From assembly GCF_019334725.1 (NCBI RefSeq), contig NZ_CP079818.1:806001-870000 (forward strand): 64,000 nucleotides of DNA, read 5' to 3'. The translations under genes and the position numbers were made by a program. Shown one piece after another: positions 25,584-32,996 of this stretch. The stretch is from Neisseria perflava (lineage in GTDB: Bacteria; Pseudomonadota; Gammaproteobacteria; Burkholderiales; Neisseriaceae). The notes under the pieces were generated by a model. The model made no database searches. It was not told where the DNA came from and was given only the letters and a program-made list of their open reading frames with translations. How positions within the stretch are numbered: position 1 is the stretch's first letter; the number at the start of each line of letters is the position of its first letter.

Positions 25584-26474
25584 ATGAGCGTATTGATTAA
25601 TAAAGACACCAAAGTATTGGTTCAAGGTTTCACCGGTAAAAACGGTACTTTCCACTCCGAACAAGCTCTGGCTTACGGCACTAAAGTTGTCGGCGGCGTT
25701 ACCCCGGGCAAAGGCGGTCAAACCCACCTGAACCTGCCTGTGTTCAACACCATGAAAGAAGCCGTTAAAGAAACCGGCGCAGACGCATCTGTAATTTACG
25801 TTCCCGCTCCGTTTGTTTTGGATTCTATCGTTGAAGCCGTAGATTCAGGCGTAGGCTTGGTCGTTGTGATTACCGAAGGCGTGCCTACTCTGGACATGCT
25901 CAAAGCCAAACGCTATCTGGAAACCAACGGCAACGGCACACGTTTGGTCGGCCCTAACTGCCCTGGCGTAATTACTCCGGGTGAGTGCAAAATTGGCATT
26001 ATGCCGGGCCACATCCACCAACCTGGCCGCATCGGTATTATTTCCCGTTCCGGTACATTGACTTACGAAGCCGTGGCACAAACCACCAAACTGGGTTTGG
26101 GTCAATCAACCTGTATCGGTATCGGCGGCGACCCGATTCCTGGTATGAACCAAATCGACGCACTGAAACTCTTCCAAGAAGACCCAGATACCGACGCCAT
26201 CATCATGATCGGTGAAATCGGCGGTACTGCGGAAGAAGAAGCAGCCGAATACATCCAATCCAACGTAACCAAACCTGTTGTAGGTTACATTGCTGGTGTT
26301 ACCGCTCCTAAAGGCAAACGTATGGGCCACGCCGGTGCGATTATTTCCGGCGGTAAAGGTACTGCCGAAGAAAAATTCGCCGCTTTCGAAAAAGCCGGTA
26401 TCGCTTACACCCGCAGCCCTGCCGAGTTGGGCACTACCATGCTGGAAGTGTTGAAAGCAAAAGGTTTGGCATAA
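25584..26474 (+). CDS. sucD: Succinyl-CoA synthetase alpha subunit
   Basis: Binds CoA and carries the phosphohistidine intermediate. The 296-residue protein shows the CoA fold VQGFTGKNGTFHSEQAL, the PNCPGVITPGECKIGIMPG motif and the phospho-His site GKRMGHAGAIISGGKGT. A TAAGGAG ribosome site sits directly after the sucC stop, so the genes are coupled. A strong terminator follows. Confidence 0.97.
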   Translation: MSVLINKDTKVLVQGFTGKNGTFHSEQALAYGTKVVGGVTPGKGGQTHLNLPVFNTMKEAVKETGADASVIYVPAPFVLDSIVEAVDSGVGLVVVITEGVPTLDMLKAKRYLETNGNGTRLVGPNCPGVITPGECKIGIMPGHIHQPGRIGIISRSGTLTYEAVAQTTKLGLGQSTCIGIGGDPIPGMNQIDALKLFQEDPDTDAIIMIGEIGGTAEEEAAEYIQSNVTKPVVGYIAGVTAPKGKRMGHAGAIISGGKGTAEEKFAAFEKAGIAYTRSPAELGTTMLEVLKAKGLA

Positions 26475-26497
26475 GACTTAAGTCTTTAAGCTGAATG

Positions 26498-26535
26498 GAA
26501 AAGGCCGTCTGAAGTTTTCAGACGGCCTTTTTTTA
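26498..26535 (+). terminator. DUS inverted-repeat terminator after sucD
   Basis: GAAAAGGCCGTCTGAAG and TTTTCAGACGGCCTTTTTTT form a strong hairpin with a T-run. Confidence 0.85.
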
Positions 26536-26668
26536 AATTTCATTTGTTTGTTTTCAGAATAAGGACTTAATTTTATTTAAATTAACGTTTATTTGGAAAT
26601 AAATGGTTATAATGTTATTAACAGATGAATAATCTGTAACCATATCAATCTATAGGAGAGTATGTATT

Positions 26669-27037
26669 ATGAAAAAACATAATTTTGAAAAACGTCGTGA
26701 TGCTTTGTTGGAAGATATCCGAGAAGTAATGGATGATGTGGACGAACTGTACCGCAATGGTGTTGAAGCCGGTTCGGAAGAAGGTAGTAAAATTCGCGCT
26801 AAATTGGAAGCAAAATTGGCAGAAGCCAAAGAGCGTTTTAGCAGCTTCGAAGAAGAGATTAGCGAACGATTTAAAGATGGTAAAGAGCTTTTTTCCGATT
26901 TAGAATCAGATGCTGGGGCGTGCTTGAAACGCGGTGCCAAACAAGCTGATGAAGTGGTGCATGAAAAACCATATTATGCGATGGGTTTTGCCGCATTGGC
27001 CGGTTTGGTTGTCGGTGTGTTGTTGAACCGCCGTTAA
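26669..27037 (+). CDS. DUF883 family membrane-anchored protein (ElaB/YqjD-like)
   Basis: Acidic helical protein of 122 residues with a single C-terminal membrane segment (YYAMGFAALAGLVVGVLLNRR), the layout of the ElaB/YqjD/DUF883 family. In E. coli members tether ribosomes to the inner membrane. The ribosome site AGGAG is upstream. The next genes resemble YqjE and YqjK, so the E. coli yqjD-yqjE-yqjK cluster is preserved, here with an insertion. Confidence 0.85.
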   Translation: MKKHNFEKRRDALLEDIREVMDDVDELYRNGVEAGSEEGSKIRAKLEAKLAEAKERFSSFEEEISERFKDGKELFSDLESDAGACLKRGAKQADEVVHEKPYYAMGFAALAGLVVGVLLNRR

Positions 27038-27048
27038 TGTGAATATGT

Positions 27049-27113
27049 TAAGGCCGTCTGAACAGGCGTGTACATGAAATCATGGATTTCATTGCGCTGT
27101 GCAGACGGCCTTA
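27049..27113 (+). repeat. Long-loop inverted DUS pair
   Basis: TAAGGCCGTCTG and CAGACGGCCTTA enclose about 40 bases, including an inner TGAAATCATGGATTTCA palindrome. It lies between the DUF883 gene and the YqjE-like gene. Confidence 0.65.
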
Positions 27114-27146
27114 GCCTTATTTTTCCTGGAAAAAAGGATAATCGAG

Positions 27147-27554
27147 ATGGGAATTCGCCAGCGTTTTGAACATGGCAAGGCTTTGTTGAATCAGGGCGCG
27201 GATTTGCTGCTGCTGCGTTTGCAGGTATTGAGCTTGGATTTGACGCGTCAGGCGGAGAATGTGTTCCGGTTGGCGATCTGGCTGGTGTTGTCCGGCGCGC
27301 TGTTGATGGTGGGCTTGGTTGGTTTGCTGTTCGGTTTGAACCGCGTGCTGTCTGATGTGGCCGCTTTGTGGGTATTTTTCGGCATTTTCTTCATGAGCCT
27401 GCTGATTATTGCAGTATTGTTCCGCAAAGTATCGGCAGATTATCGGGAGCAGGGCAGTCGTGTGGCTGAAACCTTGCAGGATATTCGATCGGACATTGCG
27501 TATTTGCGCGGTGAGATAGACAAGGATGCGGACGATGAAGCAACAGGTGTATAG
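27147..27554 (+). CDS. Phage-holin-like membrane protein, YqjE family
   Basis: Inner-membrane protein of 135 residues with two membrane segments at about 41-63 and 70-92 and a charged helical C-terminus (ADYREQGSRVAETLQDI). The start is the ATG at 27147 behind AAAGGA; codons further upstream lie in a DUS hairpin. The last 125 bp (27428-27552) are repeated almost exactly at 28288-28412. In an uninterrupted copy the stop would overlap the ATG of the next gene, as the second copy still does. So the present 3' end is the product of a duplication or insertion event, although the protein itself is intact. Confidence 0.8.
   Translation: MGIRQRFEHGKALLNQGADLLLLRLQVLSLDLTRQAENVFRLAIWLVLSGALLMVGLVGLLFGLNRVLSDVAALWVFFGIFFMSLLIIAVLFRKVSADYREQGSRVAETLQDIRSDIAYLRGEIDKDADDEATGV
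27428..27552 (+). repeat. Direct repeat, copy 1 (3' end of YqjE-like gene)
   Basis: 125 bp matching 28288-28412 with four mismatches by eye; the offset is exactly 860 bp. Confidence 0.95.
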
Positions 27555-27727
27555 AGTTTTTTAAGAATATTAGAATATGTCAATTCTATTGCAAATGCCG
27601 TCATAGATAGACATAAAAATATTCTCGTAGCTTTTAAGATACTCTTGAAACCTTGATTAGGCACTTGCTCTCTAATGATAAGGGGTTGTCCTCAAATAAT
27701 CAGTAAAAAAAGATTTGTTCTGGTTAT

Positions 27728-28054
27728 CTATAGCAGGGTAGTTCCAGTAATATTAATTTGGGGATAGAGTTTTATCAGTATATGAAGGTTGTTAGAAAAT
27801 TTAAATGATAGGCAATCACCATTTTCATCCAAATATAGCTTCGACAGATCTTCTAGATAAAGATCAATGACAATATGCTCTTTTCTGTAAAACAAGAGTC
27901 TGACAGAATTTACTGTCAGATCAAAGCTTAAAGTAAATCGTTCATCACCGTTAACAAACTTAACGGTCTGAATAACATCGTCTATTTCGCAATCAAACCC
28001 ATAAATAGACATAAACTCATTACAATTTGGAATCACTAATTTAGCATTATTCAT
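27728..28054 (-). CDS. Immunity-protein-like small acidic protein, unknown function
   Basis: Not recognised by family. The 108-residue protein is acidic and beta-strand rich (VIPNCNEFMSIYGFDCEIDD, then HIVIDLYLEDLSKLYLDENG), with no signal peptide or membrane segment. A strong AAAGGAGGG ribosome site sits before ATG 28054, so it is probably a real gene. It is clearly more AT-rich than its neighbours, on the opposite strand, and the surrounding 700 bp lack DUS. Size, composition and orphan position resemble immunity proteins of contact-dependent or polymorphic toxins, but no toxin gene is present and this is inference. Confidence 0.6.
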   Translation of the reverse strand: MNNAKLVIPNCNEFMSIYGFDCEIDDVIQTVKFVNGDERFTLSFDLTVNSVRLLFYRKEHIVIDLYLEDLSKLYLDENGDCLSFKFSNNLHILIKLYPQINITGTTLL

Positions 28055-28205
28055 TCTGGTTCCCTCCTTTGAGTATTATGGTAGCAGAAGATCTCGAGTT
28101 GTTATTTCTTATTGGAAAAAGACTCTCAAATTTTTAACTTTTTAGGACATTTACATTTTCTTTTGTTTAAGCCTTATGTTTTCCTGAAAAGAGATAATAT
28201 TGAGA

Positions 28206-28414
28206 TAGCATTGTCAAATCTGGTGGCTTTGAGGATATTTTTAGGTATTTTTTATGAAGCTGTTGATTATACTGTATCATTTTAAACAGTATCGGCAGAT
28301 TATCGGGAGCAGGGCAGTCGTGTGGCTGAAACCTTGCAGGATATTCGATCGGATATTGCGTATTTGCGCAGTGAGATAGATAAGGATGCGGACGATGAAG
28401 CAACAGGAGTATGA
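28206..28414 (+). pseudogene. Truncated second copy of the YqjE-like gene tail
   Basis: 28288-28412 repeats 27428-27552 almost perfectly and encodes the same C-terminal 41 residues, ending in TGA at 28412. Just upstream the frame is closed by TAA (28283-28285). About 80 bp before it (28206-28287) still align by eye to the preceding part of the gene but with many changes. There is no start, so this is a decayed fragment whose recent 3' part has been homogenised or newly acquired. Confidence 0.85.
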
Positions 28415-28661
28415 AGAAGCGCGCGAGCTGCTTCTTTTGGAAGCCAAGCTGGTGCGGCTGCGGATTGAAGCGGAAAATTTGAAACTGCGTAAAGCGGAAG
28501 AAGGTAATGCTCGGCAGACTAATCGCTTGGTAATGTTGGCCGATGTGGCGTATCAGTTGAGTCAAACGCGTTTGCTGTCTCAACGTGCTTTGTTTTCTAC
28601 ATCGCGCCGTCGGCATTGGATTTGGCTGGTATTGGCGGTCATAGTGGGTTTATCGAGATAA
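28395..28661 (+). CDS. YqjK-like small membrane protein
   Basis: 88-residue protein with a basic/acidic helical N-terminus (MKQQEYEEARELLLLEAKLVRL) and a C-terminal membrane segment (HWIWLVLAVIVGL). Its ATG overlaps the stop of the duplicated YqjE tail, which suggests that it originally overlapped the intact YqjE gene. Family assignment rests on layout and position next to DUF883 and YqjE-like genes and is tentative. Confidence 0.6.
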   Translation: MKQQEYEEARELLLLEAKLVRLRIEAENLKLRKAEEGNARQTNRLVMLADVAYQLSQTRLLSQRALFSTSRRRHWIWLVLAVIVGLSR

Positions 28662-28798
28662 TCGAGGGCGGAGGTTTGGTCAAAATGATATTTGCGGCGA
28701 GTTGTTGGCTCGTGGGAGCCGCTTGTTGAGGACGCTGCGTCATTGTGTTGCCGAAACTGAGACTTTATCTATGTTGAGTATTTTTTACAAAAGACACC

Positions 28799-28824
28799 GG
28801 CCGTCTGAACATTTCAGACGGCCT
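28799..28824. repeat. Inverted DUS pair upstream of psd
   Basis: GGCCGTCTGAAC and TTCAGACGGCC in close palindrome. A TATAAT at 28844-28849 between it and psd may be the psd -10 box, but no good -35 is seen. Confidence 0.7.
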
Positions 28825-28886
28825 CAATGTTTGGAGTTTCAGATATAATGGCGGCAATTTTGAAATTATTAAATGAAGGATAAGTG

Positions 28887-29699
28887 ATGAACCGTTTATA
28901 TCCCCACCCGATTATCGCCCGTGAGGGCTGGCCGATTATCGGCGGCGGTTTGGCTTTGAGCCTGCTGGTGTCGATGTGTTGCGGCTGGTGGTCTTTGCCG
29001 TTTTGGGTGTTTACCGTATTTGCTTTGCAGTTTTTCCGCGACCCTGCGCGTGAGATTCCGCAAAATCCTGAAGCGGTGTTGAGCCCTGTTGACGGTCGTA
29101 TCGTGGTGGTTGAGCGCGCACGCGATCCGTATCGTGATGTCGATGCTTTGAAAATCAGTATTTTTATGAACGTGTTCAACGTGCATTCGCAAAAATCGCC
29201 TGCCGATTGTACGGTAACGAAAGTGGTCTATAACAAAGGCAAATTCGTGAATGCGGATTTGGATAAAGCCAGCACGGAAAACGAACGCAATGCGGTGTTG
29301 GCGACTACGGCTTCTGGTCGTGAAATTACTTTTGTTCAAGTGGCCGGTTTGGTGGCGCGTCGTATTTTGTGCTACACCCAAGCCGGTGCGAAACTGTCTC
29401 GCGGCGAACGCTATGGCTTTATCCGCTTTGGTTCGCGCGTGGATATGTATCTGCCTGTCGATGCGCAGGCGCAAGTGGCGATTGGCGATAAAGTTACCGG
29501 CGTCAGCACTGTATTGGCGCGTTTGCCGCTGACTGCGCCGCAAGCTGAATCTGATCCTAAAGCCGCAGCTCCACAAGCTGCGCCTGCTTCACAAGCGGCT
29601 CCGGTTGAAACAGTGGCAAGCCAATCTACCGAGCAACAGCAAATCGAAGCAGCGGCGGCTAAGATTCAAGCGGCTGTGCAAGATGTGTTGAAAGATTAA
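28887..29699 (+). CDS. psd: Phosphatidylserine decarboxylase proenzyme
   Basis: Makes phosphatidylethanolamine at the inner membrane, using a pyruvoyl group produced by self-cleavage. It is the short PSD type. There are two N-terminal hydrophobic segments (about 17-32 and 36-50), PVDGRIV near 67, the MNVFNVHSQKSP motif near 94-105, and the cleavage motif FGS with Ser183 as pyruvoyl precursor. After residue about 215 comes an unusual Ala/Pro/Gln-rich tail of about 55 residues that is not part of the catalytic fold. Start at ATG 28887; a GTG lies one codon earlier. Confidence 0.94.
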   Translation: MNRLYPHPIIAREGWPIIGGGLALSLLVSMCCGWWSLPFWVFTVFALQFFRDPAREIPQNPEAVLSPVDGRIVVVERARDPYRDVDALKISIFMNVFNVHSQKSPADCTVTKVVYNKGKFVNADLDKASTENERNAVLATTASGREITFVQVAGLVARRILCYTQAGAKLSRGERYGFIRFGSRVDMYLPVDAQAQVAIGDKVTGVSTVLARLPLTAPQAESDPKAAAPQAAPASQAAPVETVASQSTEQQQIEAAAAKIQAAVQDVLKD

Positions 29700-29729
29700 T
29701 AGTCAGTTTTGAATGATTGGTTAAAACAA

Positions 29730-29767
29730 GAAAAAGGTTTTCAGACGGCCGTCTGAAAACCTTTTTT
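29730..29767. terminator. Perfect DUS palindrome between converging psd and znuD
   Basis: AAAAAGGTTTTCAGACGGC and GCCGTCTGAAAACCTTTTTT pair without a real loop, T-runs on both strands. A bidirectional terminator. Confidence 0.85.
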
Positions 29768-29783
29768 GTTTGCCTGTCCGATT

Positions 29784-32072
29784 TTAAAACTTCACGTTTA
29801 CACCGCCGGTAAAGCTGCGGCCCATTTGCGGCGTATCAGAGAGGAAGCTGCTGTGGGCGTAAACGGATTGGTTGAGCAGGTTGTCGGCTTTGACGTACCA
29901 ATTCCACTCACCATAGCGCGTATTGCGGCGATAGTTTGCGCCGAGGTTGAGCATATGGTGTCCGGGCGTGCGCGTTTCGTAGCGGGCGAGTTTGTTTTGG
30001 GCGAACACGCGGTAGTAGTCCAAGTTGGCATCGATGCGGTCGGTCAGTGAGGCTTTCAGGTGGACGCCGAGGCGCGCAGCCGGAACACGGGGGGCGTTTT
30101 GGTTATCCTGTGCGATGAAAGGACGGTTGCCGTAGGCATCTTCCCTACCGGGTAGGGACGGTAGGTTTTTCAGACGGCCTCGTACATAGTCACCGGAAAC
30201 GCCGATGCGGTAGCGCGGTGTCGGTTTGAAGTAGATTTCACCTTCCGCGCCGTAGAAGTCGGCGCCGGATTGGTTGTAACGCACAAGCTTCATTTCGCTG
30301 TCGTTTTCGATGGATTTGGGGCCGCGTCCGTCGTTTAAGGTTTGGGCGTAAATGTAGTTGTCGAAGCGGTTGCGGTAGAGCGCCAGATTGTATTGCCAGC
30401 GTTCGCCTTCGTAGCCCAGCGCGAGTTCGATATTGTTGGAACGCTCTTTGTTGAGGTGTTTGTTGCCGACTTCAAAGGTATTGGTGGCAACGTGTTTGCC
30501 GTGTGCGTACAGCTCTTGCGTTGACGGCAGGCGTTCCTGATGGGAGGCGGTCAGGCTGAGTTTGTGGTGTGGCGTGAAATACCAGTTGCCCGAAAGTGCG
30601 AACGAGCGGGCGGTTTGGCGGTGCGCGCCGAGGTCGGGTAGGGGTTGGTTGTAGTAGTTTTCCCGATCAATCAATGCTTTGTCGTACTGGATGGAGGCTT
30701 TTTGTTTTTCCACGCGTACGCCGCCTTCTAGCGTGAAGTTGTCCCAGTTTGCCTGTTCTACACCGAAAAAGCTGTAATGGCGGACATTGTTGTCAATCAA
30801 CATCGGTTGTTGGACGGTTTCGGGAATGGCGGAAAGCGCGCTGGATTTTTGTCCCAAATATTGCACGCCCCAGCTGCCTTTCAGACGGCCTATGGGTTGG
30901 TGGCGCAACTCGATACGGGCGTTGTGTGTTTTATTGTTGAAGAAGTTTTCCACCGCGTCGCCCGCTTTTTCGTCGTGGTGGTAGTCGTTGCGGTTCAGGT
31001 GTACGCGCAGGGCTTCAAAACCTGGGAGCGGCTGCTTCCATTCGGCGCGGAGTTCGTAGCGTTTGTTGCGCAGGTCTATCCACGGTTTGCCGTTGTGGGC
31101 ATGGGTGTGTGCATTATCGTCGTCGTGGAAGCCGCAGCTCAAGCCCGGATTGTCGTAATCGACGTCTTCTTCGGTCAACAGGTGCGGATAAAGCTGCAAA
31201 TAGCGTTTGTTAATCAAACTCTTTTGCCAGATGATGTCGGCGTGGCAATCATCGTATTCGTGGCTGTGGGCAGGCAGGCCGTATTGGTCGCGACGGTCGC
31301 TGTACGCTACGCCGAGGAAACCTTTATCACCCACCCAAGACAGGCCGATGCTGCCTGTTTTTGAATCGGCATGGCTGTCGGGCAGTCGTTTCAGACGGCC
31401 TTCTTCTTTTTGATAGCGCGGTACGGCGTAATCGCCTGATTTGCGGTACAAGCCTTCGGTATGCAGCACGAAGTTGTTGCCCAGTCCGATATTGATGCCT
31501 GCGGATGTTAGTTTTTCCAAATTGCCGCTGCTCAAACGCAATCCAGCTTCGCCCGATACGCCGTTTTCAGGCATTTTTTCGGGGATTTTGCCATCGGCAA
31601 CATCGACCAAACCGGCTACATTGCCCGAGCTGTACAAGAGCGTAACCGGACCGCGTAGGATTTCGACCTGTTGCGACAAGGCGCTGTCCACCATCAAGGC
31701 ATGGTCGGGAGAGAAGTCTGCCATGTCGCCCGTTTCGCCGTGATGGTTCAATACTTTAATCCGTCTGCCTGTTTGACCGCGAATAACGGGAGCGGACGCG
31801 CCGCCGCCGTATTGCGAGGCATGAATGCCCGGTACGCCGTCTAAAGCATCGCCCAAGTTGACGGCTTTTTGGCGCAAGGTATCGCCGGAGATGATTTTGT
31901 CGGAGGCGGTCGAAGTGTGCAACAGCCCCGAAGTGGCGCGCGGACGGCTTTTGCCGACAACGGTAACCTCGTCCAAGTCCACCGACTGATCGGTTTCATG
32001 CGCTTGGGAGAGAATGGGGGTGCTGATTAAAAGAATAGATAAAACAATGGGTTTGAGTGTGGTTTGTGTCAT
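29784..32072 (-). CDS. znuD: TonB-dependent zinc receptor ZnuD
   Basis: Outer-membrane receptor that imports zinc (and possibly heme) with TonB energy. The 762-residue protein has a signal peptide ending SQAHA-like near residue 24, a TonB box region DEVTVVG, and a plug domain with VPGIHASQYGGGASAPVIRG and VEILRGPVTLLYSSG. A 22-strand barrel follows, closing with TGGVNVKF and the terminal Phe. Two His/Asp-rich loops (HSHEYDDCHAD; HDDDNAHTHAHNG), each with a Cys, match the zinc-binding loops described for meningococcal ZnuD. A Zur box covers its promoter. Three DUS lie inside the gene. Confidence 0.93.
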   Translation of the reverse strand: MTQTTLKPIVLSILLISTPILSQAHETDQSVDLDEVTVVGKSRPRATSGLLHTSTASDKIISGDTLRQKAVNLGDALDGVPGIHASQYGGGASAPVIRGQTGRRIKVLNHHGETGDMADFSPDHALMVDSALSQQVEILRGPVTLLYSSGNVAGLVDVADGKIPEKMPENGVSGEAGLRLSSGNLEKLTSAGINIGLGNNFVLHTEGLYRKSGDYAVPRYQKEEGRLKRLPDSHADSKTGSIGLSWVGDKGFLGVAYSDRRDQYGLPAHSHEYDDCHADIIWQKSLINKRYLQLYPHLLTEEDVDYDNPGLSCGFHDDDNAHTHAHNGKPWIDLRNKRYELRAEWKQPLPGFEALRVHLNRNDYHHDEKAGDAVENFFNNKTHNARIELRHQPIGRLKGSWGVQYLGQKSSALSAIPETVQQPMLIDNNVRHYSFFGVEQANWDNFTLEGGVRVEKQKASIQYDKALIDRENYYNQPLPDLGAHRQTARSFALSGNWYFTPHHKLSLTASHQERLPSTQELYAHGKHVATNTFEVGNKHLNKERSNNIELALGYEGERWQYNLALYRNRFDNYIYAQTLNDGRGPKSIENDSEMKLVRYNQSGADFYGAEGEIYFKPTPRYRIGVSGDYVRGRLKNLPSLPGREDAYGNRPFIAQDNQNAPRVPAARLGVHLKASLTDRIDANLDYYRVFAQNKLARYETRTPGHHMLNLGANYRRNTRYGEWNWYVKADNLLNQSVYAHSSFLSDTPQMGRSFTGGVNVKF

Positions 32073-32100
32073 TTTAGTTTCTCATCATATTTCGAAAGGC

Positions 32101-32115
32101 TGTTATTATATAACA
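32101..32115 (-). promoter_or_regulatory. Zur operator overlapping the znuD -10 box
   Basis: TGTTATTATATAACA is a perfect 6-bp inverted repeat with a three-base centre and fits the neisserial Zur motif TGTTAT-DNH-ATAACA. Read on the minus strand it contains TATAAT (32110-32105), so bound Zur-Zn would block the promoter 29 bases upstream of the znuD start. A half-site ATATAACA lies at 32127-32134. Confidence 0.8.
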
Positions 32116-32318
32116 TTTCATCATTAATATAACAAGAATTTAAGAAGTAAATCGCATTTGATGCTGAAAAACAGTCAAGCCAAAGCTCATACAAACAGTG
32201 AAAAACCAAAGGTCGTCTGAAGCCCAATATCTTGAAAATGATAAAAAAGATGGAAACAACGGCGGCGCACCATCCCCCCGTTTGCTTGGAACGAATCATG
32301 CTGCCTAAACAGCAAAAA

Positions 32319-32356
32319 AGGTCGTCTGAAAACGTAATATGGTTTTCAGACGACCT
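32319..32356. repeat. Inverted pair of mucosa-type DUS (AGGTCGTCTGAA)
   Basis: AGGTCGTCTGAA and TTCAGACGACCT face each other. Elsewhere in the window the standard AGGCCGTCTGAA is used, so this patch is atypical. Confidence 0.8.
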
Positions 32357-32465
32357 TGTCGGTTTGATAACTGCTATTTGGCGGCTTGGGCGGTTTAGAT
32401 CGGGAAAAAACGCGCTTCGTAATTTTCGATGTTCAAATGAGTTCAAGGGATTTAGACATAAAAGT

Positions 32466-32518
32466 CCTTAACAGTTGGTTAGACATTGTATAAATCAATG
32501 TTTAACCAACTGTTAAGG
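32466..32518 (-). terminator. 53-bp near-perfect hairpin downstream of the two-gene cassette
   Basis: Two 23-base arms, starting CCTTAACAGTTGGTTA and ending TAACCAACTGTTAAGG, pair with one mismatch around TATAAAT. It lies 34 bp behind the minus-strand operon, with a modest T-run on that strand. It could be its terminator or an inverted-repeat remnant of an element end. Confidence 0.65.
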
Positions 32519-32552
32519 GGTGCTTGCTGACTATTTAACAGATACTAGAAAG

Positions 32553-32996
32553 TTATTGATAAAATTCTAAAACAGCTTTAGCAGTGTCATACAATATAAA
32601 CAATGCATAAATAAATACTGTTAATAACAAAATTTCCAAACTGGCATTAATAATAGTCGGATTCCAAGCCCAATCTATTTTTTTCGATAAAATAGAAAGA
32701 ACTAGACCACTACCTATCAAAGCAATTTGTTCACGAATAGACAACAACATTTGTGATTTGGTAGCACCAAAGATTTCATTAACTTTTTTTTGATGTTCTC
32801 GACTGATTTCATACATTTTTGACAAAATGACAGCTATTGTTGCAGTGTTAATAGCCATCAAAGTAACCAGAATATTGAGCAAATTGTCCTGCATGAATTC
32901 TCTGACAAAAGAAATCCCAAATAATGCTTGAATGGCACAAATAACCACAGCAATGACAAAAGATTTGGCAAAGGTGTCAGCAATAGTTTTAATCAT
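32553..32996 (-). CDS. Four-helix membrane protein, second gene of AT-rich cassette
   Basis: Not recognised. From ATG 32996 (147 residues) it has four hydrophobic segments at about 12-30, 38-60, 90-106 and 118-138. A basic/polar loop sits between the second and third (YEISREHQKKVNEIFGATKSQM). The start overlaps the end of the upstream gene by eight bases, so the two are translationally coupled. An in-frame start at 33065 would add 23 residues inside the upstream gene and seems less likely. The pairing of a soluble protein with a small multi-pass protein suggests a sensor and membrane effector, as in RexA/RexB; this is inference from layout only. Confidence 0.75.
   Translation of the reverse strand: MIKTIADTFAKSFVIAVVICAIQALFGISFVREFMQDNLLNILVTLMAINTATIAVILSKMYEISREHQKKVNEIFGATKSQMLLSIREQIALIGSGLVLSILSKKIDWAWNPTIINASLEILLLTVFIYALFILYDTAKAVLEFYQ

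Larger units (their letters stand above)
32116..32552. other. Intergenic patch with mucosa-type DUS and a long hairpin
   Basis: No credible gene. It contains three copies of the variant DUS AGGTCGTCTGAA (32210-32221, 32319-32330 and inverted at 32345-32356) and the 53-bp hairpin at 32466-32518. Short reading frames here have no ribosome sites and no recognisable features. Confidence 0.6.

Noticed and set aside
28206..28414. Second copy considered as an independent small gene
   Set aside because: The frame is closed by TAA directly before the conserved part and has no start codon or ribosome site, so it is a fragment.
32069..32446. 125-codon minus-strand frame upstream of znuD
   Set aside because: Spans the mucosa-type DUS pair and the Zur box, has no ribosome site, and its sequence resembles no protein I know.
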